Assembly (NCBI GenBank): GCA_902782595.1
Contig: CACZNW010000028.1
Coordinates: 1 to 23,707 of the forward strand
Reading direction: 5' to 3'
DNA from: an uncultured Methanobrevibacter sp.
GTDB lineage: Archaea; Methanobacteriota; Methanobacteria; Methanobacteriales; Methanobacteriaceae
DNA: 23,707 nt
A program made the translations under genes and the position numbers. The notes below the pieces were generated by a model, which was not told the DNA's origin, searched no databases, and worked only from the letters and a program-made list of their open reading frames with translations. This document shows positions 15,968 to 23,663 of this stretch, piece after piece (within the stretch, counting starts at the first letter, position 1; every line of letters starts with the position of its first letter).

Positions 15968-18124
15968 ATGCATGAAGTAATAATTTGCGAAAAACCGAGT
16001 TCAGCCGAAAAAATTGCAAAAGCACTTTCACCAAGTGCTAAAAAGAAAATATACAACAAAAAAGTCAAATACTGGCAGCTTAAACGTGACCAAAAAGACA
16101 TTACGGTCGTTTCAGGTGTCGGACATTTGTATTCACTGATACCCGATAAAAAAAAGCACACTGTTTCCTTTGACCTTCAGTGGGTTCCGGCTTATGAGGC
16201 AAGTAAAAACAGTGCCTTTACCAAAAACTACCTTAACGCCATTAAAAAATTCGGTAAAAACGCAGATTCATATATTCACGCATGCGATTACGATGTTGAA
16301 GGAACTCTAATCGGATACAATGCACTTAAATATGCATGCGGTGAAGACTCATTAAACAAGGCAACAAGGATGAAGTTTTCCACCTTAACCAAAAAGGACA
16401 TCATTGACGCCTATGAAAACCGCATTGACATTGACATGCACCAGGTGGACAACGGTATTGCAAGGCACATACTTGATTACTATTTCGGAATGAATATCTC
16501 AATTGCCCTTTCAGATTCCGTTAAAAAAACCAAGCACAGGTTTTTAAAGCTTTCAGTCGGAAGGGTTCAGACTCCTACCTTATCCATTTTGGTTGACCGT
16601 GAAAAGGAAATCCGGGAATTTGTTCCCGAACCTTACTGGAACATTAAGGCAATTCTTGATTTTGAAGACATTGAAATCAAGCACGTTGACGGCAATATCT
16701 TCGATTCTGTAAGGGCTGAGGAAATTTATGCCAAATGCAACGGCAGGGATGCGGTAGTTGACAAAATCACTTTCACCAAATCCAAAACCAAACCTCCGGT
16801 GCCGTTCAATTTAAGCGGCCTTCAGGCGGAAGCCTATAATGTATTCGGGTTTTCACCTAAAAGAACCCAGATTGCAGCACAAAACCTCTACAGTGCAGGT
16901 TACACTTCATACCCGAGAACTTCATCTCAAAAACTGCCTGAAAGTCTTGGTTTTGACAATATCTTTAAACAATTATCTGCAAATCCCGAGTTCAAACAGC
17001 ATATAGATAAATTACCTTCAAAACTCATTCCTCACAACGGTAAAAAGGAAGATGCCGCTCACCCTCCAATTCACCCGACCGGAATCATACCGACAGGTTT
17101 AAGCAAGGACGAGCAGAAAATCTACAATCTTATTGTTTACAGGTTCATTGCAGTATTTTTCGAATCAGCAGAGTTTGAATCAATGAGAACCACCCTTGAC
17201 ATTGAAGGTGAAAAGTTCAAATTCGCCAGAAGAAGAGTCACCCATAAAGGCTGGATGGAACATTATCCATTCAAAAAAATCGACAACGAAAAGTTCCCAG
17301 ACGTTAAGGAAGGTGATGTAATGAGCGTTAAGGAGCTCATTAAGGAGGAGAAGGAAACCAAGCCTCCGGCCAGATACAATCAGGCATCATTAATCAAGGA
17401 ACTTGAAAAAAAGAATCTTGGAACCAAGGCAACAAGAGCAGACATTGTGGACAAGTTATATGACAGAAAATACATTTCAGGAACAAAAATTGAGGTCAAC
17501 GAACTGGGGGAAAACCTCATTGACACATTAAACACATACTGTCACAACCTCACATCCGAAAAACTTACAAGAGACCTTGAAGTCCAGCTGGAAGGAATCA
17601 ACCAGGACAAGACCACAAAGGAAAGCGTGGTTTCAGAAGGTGAAAGGGACGTCAGGGAAATCCTTCATGACATTGACAAAAACCAGGAGGGAATAGGTTC
17701 CAAACTTTATGAGGCCTATCAGGCAAGCAATATTGTGGGGACATGTCTTAACTGCGGAGGAAACCTCATAAAAAGATACTCCCCAAAAACCAAGGGTTCA
17801 TTTGTCGGATGTTCCAATTACCCTGACTGCACTACAATCTATTCAATTCCAAAGGGAACCAACTTCCTTAAAAAGACATGTGAGAAATGCGGGTTGCCTA
17901 TCATTTCATTTGGAAAACCAAGACAGAGGGCATGTCTTGATCCCAACTGCGGAAAGGATGCCACCAAAAAATATGAACCTGCCGAAGTCGGTGAATGTCC
18001 TGAATGCGGTAAACAGCTCCTGAAACGTTCAGGCCGTTTCGGTGAGTTCATCGGATGCAGCGGATTTCCGAAATGCCGTTTCACATGTTCGGTTGAAGAA
18101 CTTGAATTCAAACTTAAAAAATAA
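15968..18124 (+). CDS. topA: DNA topoisomerase I (type IA)
   Basis: 718 residues. Relaxes negatively supercoiled DNA by transient single-strand cleavage. The N-terminal TOPRIM domain has the catalytic glutamate in CEKPSSAEK (about residue 8) and the metal motif DYDVEGT near 103-109. The SVGRVQTPTL segment and the active-site tyrosine Tyr315 in YTSYPRTSS are complete. After the clamp domains the C-terminus carries three four-cysteine zinc motifs: CLNCGG...GCSNYPDC, CEKCG...CLDPNC and CPECG...GCSGFPKC. Their number and position are typical of euryarchaeal TopA. ATG at 15968 with AGGTAAGA upstream. Codon and base usage are clearly richer in G/C than in the sugar genes to the left, as expected for a core gene. 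No fusion to a helicase, so it is not reverse gyrase. Confidence 0.96.
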   Translation: MHEVIICEKPSSAEKIAKALSPSAKKKIYNKKVKYWQLKRDQKDITVVSGVGHLYSLIPDKKKHTVSFDLQWVPAYEASKNSAFTKNYLNAIKKFGKNADSYIHACDYDVEGTLIGYNALKYACGEDSLNKATRMKFSTLTKKDIIDAYENRIDIDMHQVDNGIARHILDYYFGMNISIALSDSVKKTKHRFLKLSVGRVQTPTLSILVDREKEIREFVPEPYWNIKAILDFEDIEIKHVDGNIFDSVRAEEIYAKCNGRDAVVDKITFTKSKTKPPVPFNLSGLQAEAYNVFGFSPKRTQIAAQNLYSAGYTSYPRTSSQKLPESLGFDNIFKQLSANPEFKQHIDKLPSKLIPHNGKKEDAAHPPIHPTGIIPTGLSKDEQKIYNLIVYRFIAVFFESAEFESMRTTLDIEGEKFKFARRRVTHKGWMEHYPFKKIDNEKFPDVKEGDVMSVKELIKEEKETKPPARYNQASLIKELEKKNLGTKATRADIVDKLYDRKYISGTKIEVNELGENLIDTLNTYCHNLTSEKLTRDLEVQLEGINQDKTTKESVVSEGERDVREILHDIDKNQEGIGSKLYEAYQASNIVGTCLNCGGNLIKRYSPKTKGSFVGCSNYPDCTTIYSIPKGTNFLKKTCEKCGLPIISFGKPRQRACLDPNCGKDATKKYEPAEVGECPECGKQLLKRSGRFGEFIGCSGFPKCRFTCSVEELEFKLKK

Positions 18125-18150
18125 TTTTTTTATTTTCCAAAATTTTCCCT
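18125..18150 (+). terminator. Oligo-T terminator after topA
   Basis: Directly after the topA stop the plus strand has TTTTTTT followed by TTTT and further T-runs (18125-18160). Archaeal termination commonly needs only such U-tracts. No hairpin precedes it. Moderate support. Confidence 0.45.
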
Positions 18151-18195
18151 ATTTTTTCCGGTAATAACATAATCTTTTAATAATAGTAAAATCAG

Positions 18196-18237
18196 ATATA
18201 TAAACCAATAGAAATATTTTTTTAATATATTGGTTTA
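18196..18237 (+). promoter_or_regulatory. aglB promoter with a 10-bp perfect inverted repeat (operator-like)
   Basis: ATATATAAA at 18196-18204 is a strong TATA box. A perfect inverted repeat, TAAACCAATA (18201-18210) and TATTGGTTTA (18228-18237) with a 17-base spacer, starts inside the TATA box and ends about at the expected transcription start (near 18226). That is where an archaeal repressor would bind to block TBP or polymerase. A second, weaker TATA (ATTTATATTT, about 18250-18259) lies closer to the gene. Regulator unknown. Confidence 0.5.
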
Positions 18238-18295
18238 AAAAATTATTTTTATTTATATTTCTTAATTTACGAAAAAAATTAGACAGAGGATTTTA

Positions 18296-20980
18296 ATGAA
18301 TAAAGAAACGTTATTAACAGTGGGTAAAGGGATTATCATAATTTTAATTCTTTTAGCTGTTGTTTTTGCATTAAAAACTCCTGCAGCTGATTTAAATTAC
18401 TTCGATGATCAGGGTAAAGCATTATACACTGATTCATTAGGTCTTCCTTATTTCAGTGAAATGGATTCATATTATAACTACAGGTTGACCGATGATTATG
18501 TAGATCACGGCTATGCAGGAGATGAAATGAGAGATGGTGTTGTATGGGATATGCATAGGAATTCTCCAGATGGTTTTGAACTTAATTATGAGTTAGGTAT
18601 TGCATATGTAACTGCTTGGTTGCACGATGTGGCAAACAATTACTTCGGAGGCAGTTTTTCAGTTAAAGAAATTGCATTCTGGGCTGGAGCAATCATCTCA
18701 ACATTATGTGTAATTCCGGCATTTATCTTTGCAAGAAGAGTTACTAATGATTATGGGGCGATAGTGGCAACGCTTGTCATTGCACTTGCTCCGAACTACT
18801 TTGCGCACACATTCCCAGGATTTTTCGATACAGATATGTTCTATTACATATTCTCGCTTTTATTTGTATTCTTCTTTGTTGAATCGATTAGAAGCGACAA
18901 CTGGATTTGGAAAATCGTATTCGCATTGATATCCATAGGTTCAATTGGAATATTTTCAACCCAGTGGACAGGATGGATCTTTTACGTTGCATTGATGGGA
19001 ATTTTTGTTGTAGTATACTTGATTGCAACATTCGTATTCAACATTGATAATGATAAAGGTGAATATCAGAATATCCTGCAGAGGATTATACATAACAAGG
19101 AAGTTCTGTCAATTCTTTTAATCGCCGTAATCGCATTTGCGGGTCTTGCGGCATTCAGAGGAGTTGACGGAGTAACCGGAATCTTTGGAAGAGTATTCGG
19201 CCTGCTCAACCTGCAATCCGCTTCAGTTGTTGTAGGTGGATTCCCGAATGTACTTATTTCCGTTGCAGAGATGCAGATGCCTTCAATGCTCGGTAGCGGT
19301 ATGACTTCAATGTTTACAGCAAGTACCGACGGATTCATAAACGGTATCGGTGGTATCGCAATATTCTTTGCAGCTTTAGTCGTATTATACATTCTTGTTT
19401 CAAGAGCATGGAAATTCAGAAAAGTAACCCAGAAACCGGCAGATGAAAAACCTCAGAAAGGTAAAAGATTATCTGCCGCAGAAAAACTGGACAACAGCCG
19501 CAAGTTCAAAGTATCACTCACAGATTTGAAATTCGGTGGAGACAATACAATACTTGCAGATAAACGTTTAACAGTACTGTACGCAACACTGTTTGTCGTA
19601 TGGGTTGTTGTAACTGCCCTTGCGGTATCCAGAGGTTCAAGGTTCATTACCACAATCGTACTTCCGTTCGCTCTTCTGGCAGGTATCTTTGTAGGATATG
19701 CATGTGACTATATCAAAAACAGACTCACCAACGATAAACTTCTGATTATTGCAGTGCTTTTCTGCGGATTTTTAGCAGCAGTGCCTCTGGCAGCAATAAA
19801 CACTGTCTATGCAATACTACTGTTTGCAGCAATTGCGGCAGTGGGTCTTGTAAGTGTTTACGCTCTTAAAGACACTTCAGCTGACAAAAATCACGTTCCG
19901 CTTAAAAAGTACGTTTTAATCATTGCACTGGTAATTGCATTAATCACACCTAGTGTCTGCGGCGCTTATACAACTTCAAACAACGTTGTACCTGGTACCA
20001 ACGATTACATGTGGAATGCAATGCACTGGATTGATGAAACCCAACCTGAAGATACAGTAATCACATCATGGTGGGACTTTGGTTACCTCTTCGAAGTTGC
20101 AGCCGACAGGCAGGTAACATTCGACGGAGGTTCTCAGTCAGGGGAACGTGCCTTCTGGCTGGGTCAGGCGATGACAACGGACAATCTTGAGTTGTCAGCG
20201 GGTATATTCAGAATGCTGGATACAACCGGTACCAGAGCCGACGAGTATCTTGTAAACCTCACAGGCAGTCCTGGTCAGGCAACAAGCATTCTTATAGACA
20301 TCCTTCCAAGATCACAGGGCGACGCTCAAAAGGTACTTACAGGTGAGTATAATCTAACATCCGCTCAGGCAAAAGAACTTTTAAATTACACCCACCCTAA
20401 AAACCCTAGGCCGGTAATATTTGTTGCTTCAAGCGATATGCTTCAGAAAGCCGGATGGTGGAGTTACTTCGGTGCGTGGAACTTCGACAATCAGTCTTCA
20501 GAAAACTACAATTACCATGTGTCATTCGACACTGCAAAAGTCGGACCGGGCCAGAAAGGTAATGTTTCAGTATTTACCGATTCAGCCATGACAGTCAATG
20601 CAGTAATTGAAAGAGGTACAGGCAACAATACCACTGAAGCCCACATCGAGACCGTCTACACCGAAACCGGTGAACCGATTAAAATCAACGGCACCGAGTA
20701 CAATCCGCTTAAGGCATCCAGACTGCTTCTGGTTGAAGACGGTGTTTTAGTGAAAAACGAAACCATCAAGAATGCAACAGACGGTAACTATACATTGTTC
20801 CTCATGGGTCAGGACGGTGAATACTCACCTATCCTTATGGACAAGCACCTTGAGAACTCAATGTTTACCCAGCTGTATATATTCGGTGGAGCCGGCCAGA
20901 ACATTTTCGAACCGGTTCATTCAGAAAACGGTGTAATGCTGTTCAATGTAAACTTTAACAATACAAAAGCAAGCAGTTAA
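18296..20980 (+). CDS. aglB: Oligosaccharyltransferase (STT3/AglB)
   Basis: 894 residues from an ATG at 18296 with AGAGGA upstream. Transfers lipid-linked glycan to asparagine in N-X-S/T sites on the outer face of the membrane. The N-terminus is a signal-anchor helix (about 10-27) followed by the first catalytic loop with Asp57 (SEMDSYYNYR). Many membrane helices follow, with the second acidic motif FFDTDMF (Asp178/Asp180). A charged cytoplasmic loop rich in lysine lies near residues 372-425. The soluble C-terminal domain begins after the last helix and contains the sequon-binding WWDFG at 592-596. At least ten N-X-S/T sequons lie in that domain. It is flanked by terminators and its own promoter, so it is monocistronic. 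The neighbouring glycan genes likely feed its donor or the cell-wall glycan; this link is inference. Confidence 0.96.
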   Translation: MNKETLLTVGKGIIIILILLAVVFALKTPAADLNYFDDQGKALYTDSLGLPYFSEMDSYYNYRLTDDYVDHGYAGDEMRDGVVWDMHRNSPDGFELNYELGIAYVTAWLHDVANNYFGGSFSVKEIAFWAGAIISTLCVIPAFIFARRVTNDYGAIVATLVIALAPNYFAHTFPGFFDTDMFYYIFSLLFVFFFVESIRSDNWIWKIVFALISIGSIGIFSTQWTGWIFYVALMGIFVVVYLIATFVFNIDNDKGEYQNILQRIIHNKEVLSILLIAVIAFAGLAAFRGVDGVTGIFGRVFGLLNLQSASVVVGGFPNVLISVAEMQMPSMLGSGMTSMFTASTDGFINGIGGIAIFFAALVVLYILVSRAWKFRKVTQKPADEKPQKGKRLSAAEKLDNSRKFKVSLTDLKFGGDNTILADKRLTVLYATLFVVWVVVTALAVSRGSRFITTIVLPFALLAGIFVGYACDYIKNRLTNDKLLIIAVLFCGFLAAVPLAAINTVYAILLFAAIAAVGLVSVYALKDTSADKNHVPLKKYVLIIALVIALITPSVCGAYTTSNNVVPGTNDYMWNAMHWIDETQPEDTVITSWWDFGYLFEVAADRQVTFDGGSQSGERAFWLGQAMTTDNLELSAGIFRMLDTTGTRADEYLVNLTGSPGQATSILIDILPRSQGDAQKVLTGEYNLTSAQAKELLNYTHPKNPRPVIFVASSDMLQKAGWWSYFGAWNFDNQSSENYNYHVSFDTAKVGPGQKGNVSVFTDSAMTVNAVIERGTGNNTTEAHIETVYTETGEPIKINGTEYNPLKASRLLLVEDGVLVKNETIKNATDGNYTLFLMGQDGEYSPILMDKHLENSMFTQLYIFGGAGQNIFEPVHSENGVMLFNVNFNNTKASS

Positions 20981-20995
20981 GTTTTTTAACTGCTT
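20971..20995 (+). terminator. Hairpin terminator overlapping the aglB stop
   Basis: AAGCAGTTAA (20971-20980) pairs perfectly with TTAACTGCTT (20986-20995) across a five-base loop, followed by ATTTTATTTC and a run of seven T. The left arm is the last codons and stop of aglB itself. This is a bacterial-looking intrinsic terminator, unusual in having the gene's stop codon inside the stem. Confidence 0.7.
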
Positions 20996-21025
20996 ATTTT
21001 ATTTCTTTTTTTAAATAATACTACA

Positions 21026-21508
21026 TTAATTTTCGTACTCTTTTTTAATGTTCATCAAAATATCAGCACAGTCAAAGAGGCGACTGCAGAGCATATAATC
21101 TGAGATATTTGGATTCTTCATTTCTTTCAGATAACTTTTTGAAACTGACTTTCACCAGTCTGCTGTTGCAGGCTGAAATGGTGATATTGCAGCGGGTTTA
21201 GTTAATTTTTTTAGGGGGTGTGGTTTTCAATGCGATTAGGATTTTATTAAAATGCTTTTTTAATTTACACTTTGAAGTTAGACTCCAAATTAAAACAGTT
21301 GATTTTTCACTTAAACAATACTGTGAATCTAATAGTTTATAAACCTCCGTATCGGGTCCATAACAATTTTACAGGATGAAATCAACATTGCAGTAAACAT
21401 ATAATCAATTAAAATTGTCCAATGAGTTAATTGCAGGTTTCTGATGTAATTTCAAGGACTGTTCGGCTGATAAATCATAAACTTTTCACTCTCCTGAATT
21501 TCAGGCAT
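21026..21508 (-). pseudogene. Probable decayed protein gene, family not recognised
   Basis: Most of the 590-base gap between aglB and the GTPase gene reads on the minus strand like a broken gene. From an ATG at 21508 (MPEIQESEKF) the frame must shift to continue as YDLSAEQSLKLHQK; it then meets TGA and TAA in frame and continues as YGPDTEVYKLLDSQY to a TAA at 21198-21200. After another shift it resumes as AAISPFQPATADW, a TGA, then KSVSKSYLKEMKN and SDYMLCSRLFDCADI, ending with TAA at 21026-21028. Base composition here is richer in G/C than true spacers in this window. No ribosome site is seen and I do not recognise the protein. A structured RNA is an alternative, because hairpins occur at 21069-21086 and 21156-21175. 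Confidence 0.35.
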
Positions 21509-21571
21509 ATTCTTTTAAATATCATAACAATCTTAAATATAAATTACTGGTTTTAAATAGGAGAAAATTGG

Positions 21572-22666
21572 ATGGGACTTGAAGATAAAATCAAATCAAT
21601 TGAAGAGGAAATCCAGAAAACCCCCTATAATAAAGCAACATCCCACCACATAGGTAAGCTTAAAGCAAAATTATCCAAACTTAAGGAAGAGTCTCTGCAG
21701 AGAAGCAGTGGCGGCTCAAAAGGACAGGGTTTTCACGTTAAAAAATCGGGCGACGCAACGGTTGTTCTTGTAGGTTTTCCCTCAGTTGGCAAATCAACAT
21801 TACTCAATAATATTACAAACGCCGAAAGTAAGGTCGGAGCCTATCAGTTCACAACCCTTGACATAGTTCCGGGGGTCATGGAGCATAAAAACGCAAAGAT
21901 TCAGGTTTTCGACATTCCGGGTATTATCACCGGGGCAAGCAGCGGAAAGGGAAGGGGTAAGGAAATCCTTTCGGTTGCAAGAACCGCAGACCTGATATTG
22001 GTGGTGCTTGACACCTTCAACCCCCAGCATCTCAACGTAATCATAAAAGAGCTCAGGGCAATCGGAATCAGACCCAACGAACAGCCTCCTGACGTTACAG
22101 TCAAAAGAAAGAAACTGGGAGGAGTCAAGGTATCGTCAACATGTAAACTGACACATCTCGATGAGAAGACAATCCGATCCATTCTAAACGAGTACGGATA
22201 CATAAACGCAGATGTTTTATTCAGGGACGACGTTACCATGGACCAGTTCATCGACGTGCTTGACAGAAACAAGTCCTACGTTCCGATGCTTATATTACTA
22301 AACAAGGTGGATCTGGTGGATGAGGCATATCTTGAGGAGCTTAAAAACTACATTCCAGATTTCATCCCGATTTCAGCCGACAAGAACACCAACATCGACG
22401 AGCTCAAGGACACCATATTCGACAACCTTGACCTTGTAAGAGTATATCTCAAACCACAGGGAAGAAAGGCTGACATGGAAGACCCGTTGGTTATAAAGAA
22501 AGGCTCAACGGTAATCGACGCCTGCGGCAAGCTTCACCGTGAGTTTGTAAAGAACTTCAGACATGCGAAAGTATGGGGCACATCCGTCAAGTTCCCCGGA
22601 CAGAAAGTCGGTCCGGACCACGTTCTTGAGGATGAGGATGTGCTCAGGATTATTCTTAAAAAATGA
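21572..22666 (+). CDS. DRG-family (developmentally regulated) GTP-binding protein
   Basis: 364 residues from an ATG at 21572 with AGGAGAAA upstream. Obg/DRG GTPases are translation-associated switches; archaeal and eukaryotic DRGs bind ribosomes. Domains: an N-terminal basic/coiled helix-turn-helix (1-50), the G domain with P-loop GFPSVGKST at 68-76, switch region FTTLD at 93-97, G3 DIPG at 114-117 followed by the glycine-rich ASSGKGRGKE segment typical of DRGs, and G4 NKVD in the second half. An S5D2L-like insertion lies between, and a C-terminal TGS domain spans about 290-364 (KKGSTVIDACGKLH... DHVLEDEDVL). Length is normal for the family. The last four bases overlap the start of the adenylate kinase-like gene, so the two are co-translated. 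Core gene, G/C-rich relative to the sugar genes. Confidence 0.95.
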   Translation: MGLEDKIKSIEEEIQKTPYNKATSHHIGKLKAKLSKLKEESLQRSSGGSKGQGFHVKKSGDATVVLVGFPSVGKSTLLNNITNAESKVGAYQFTTLDIVPGVMEHKNAKIQVFDIPGIITGASSGKGRGKEILSVARTADLILVVLDTFNPQHLNVIIKELRAIGIRPNEQPPDVTVKRKKLGGVKVSSTCKLTHLDEKTIRSILNEYGYINADVLFRDDVTMDQFIDVLDRNKSYVPMLILLNKVDLVDEAYLEELKNYIPDFIPISADKNTNIDELKDTIFDNLDLVRVYLKPQGRKADMEDPLVIKKGSTVIDACGKLHREFVKNFRHAKVWGTSVKFPGQKVGPDHVLEDEDVLRIILKK

Positions 22667-23187
22667 CATCCGTTTTCATAACCGGCACTCCCGGTGTCGG
22701 CAAAACAACACTTGCCTCCAGATTGAATGGACGGCTGATTAAAATTAATGATGTGGCAGTAAGTCATGGTTTCGTTATGGGTGTTGATGAGAAGAAAGGT
22801 TATAAGGTCATCGACATGGAAAAGCTGTCGGCTTATGTAGGTGAAGTTTGTGAGAAATCCGATGAACTCATGATTTTTGAAGGCCACCTCACCCATCTCT
22901 GCGACGGTGCCGATATTGTGATAGTCCTGAGACTCGAACCGGAAGAACTTGAAAAAAGGCTTTTGAAGAGAAACTATACCGATTCCAAAATCCGTGAAAA
23001 CCTCGAAGCCGAAGCGATGGGAATATGCACCGCCGAAAGCCTTGAAAAATATCCGGATAAAACACATGAAATAGACGTCACCGGCCTTACGGTGGATGAA
23101 ACCGTTGAAATCGCAGAAAACATCATCCGCAATGGCGAATGTTATCCGCCGGGTGAAATTGACTTTATGGAATGGTTTTTAAAATAA
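22663..23187 (+). CDS. Adenylate kinase family protein, AK6/Fap7 type
   Basis: 174 residues, the size of AK6/Fap7 (CINAP) proteins. Starts with an ATG inside the ATGA overlap with the GTPase gene. The Walker A loop GTPGVGKTT (8-16) follows one beta strand. FEGHLTHL is the short NMP-binding/Walker B-like region, and KRNYTDSKIRENLEAE is the small LID with arginine. The C-terminal DEIDVTGLT-like part fits the family. These kinases act in maturation of the small ribosomal subunit near the 3' end of 16S rRNA and have weak adenylate kinase/ATPase activity. Pairing with a ribosome-associated DRG GTPase supports a joint role in ribosome assembly or translation. Terminated by T8 at 23192-23199. Confidence 0.9.
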   Translation: MTSVFITGTPGVGKTTLASRLNGRLIKINDVAVSHGFVMGVDEKKGYKVIDMEKLSAYVGEVCEKSDELMIFEGHLTHLCDGADIVIVLRLEPEELEKRLLKRNYTDSKIRENLEAEAMGICTAESLEKYPDKTHEIDVTGLTVDETVEIAENIIRNGECYPPGEIDFMEWFLK

Positions 23188-23191
23188 ACTG

Positions 23192-23199
23192 ATTTTTTT
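23192..23199 (+). terminator. Oligo-T terminator after the AK6-type gene
   Basis: Eight consecutive T residues begin four bases after the stop codon, the U-tract form of archaeal terminator. No strong stem precedes it. Confidence 0.45.
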
Positions 23200-23208
23200 T
23201 GCAGTGTC

Positions 23209-23256
23209 AATATCTATATCGGGGCTGTGATGCCTCCAACATCACCGTTAGATATT
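23209..23256. other. Imperfect long hairpin in the 23188-23663 gap
   Basis: AATATCTA (23209-23216) pairs with TAGATATT (23249-23256); inside this, CGG (about 23220) can pair with CCG, and TGATG with CATCA around a CCTCCAA loop. The paired segments are co-linear, giving one stem with small internal loops. It follows the oligo-T site and precedes about 290 bases in which no gene is recognised. It could be a small structured RNA, a processing site or chance. Confidence 0.35.
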
Positions 23257-23548
23257 TGAAATTAAATTAACTAATAGTTTTTGGAATTAAAAATCCTGAC
23301 GGTTCTTTAATTCTACCTAATTGTATGGAACGGCTTATGTTTAAAATTAATTGTATTGCCTGAAAAGACAGTCTTCAACTGTTTATTTGTCAATTTTATA
23401 GTTACTAAAAGTTTTTCCATAATCAAGCAAGATAATAAGCAGGAATCATTTTGTTTTCAGACCATACGGACCGTTTAGGAAATTATTTCAACCTCCGAAA
23501 TTTAATATGTCAAAGTAAATATTGATTTAAAGTCGTTAAATTACAAAC

Positions 23549-23590
23549 TAAAAGCAATAATGGCTTTTATTTAAGCATATCTTTATATAC
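23549..23590 (+). promoter_or_regulatory. Strong promoter with upstream inverted repeat for the right-edge gene
   Basis: TTTATATAC at 23582-23590 is a strong archaeal TATA box. A perfect 7-bp inverted repeat, TAAAAGC (23549-23555) and GCTTTTA (23563-23569) with a seven-base spacer, ends just upstream of the BRE position, where activators or repressors commonly bind. Transcription should start near 23613, giving a leader of about 50 bases with a strong GGAGGT. Confidence 0.5.
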
Positions 23591-23663
23591 AACCTATTAT
23601 AGATGAATAACTACAAGAATTTCTGATTTAATAAATTTTAAAATTAAAAGGAGGTAAATGGAA

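Noticed and set aside
22534..23067. 177-codon minus-strand open frame
   Set aside because: Antisense to the GTPase C-terminus and the AK6-type kinase; composition follows from the sense codons and no family features are seen.
23209..23300. C/D box guide RNA
   Set aside because: A GTGATGC and a CTGA occur, but the C-box match is imperfect and no convincing D'/C' pair or terminal stem was found.
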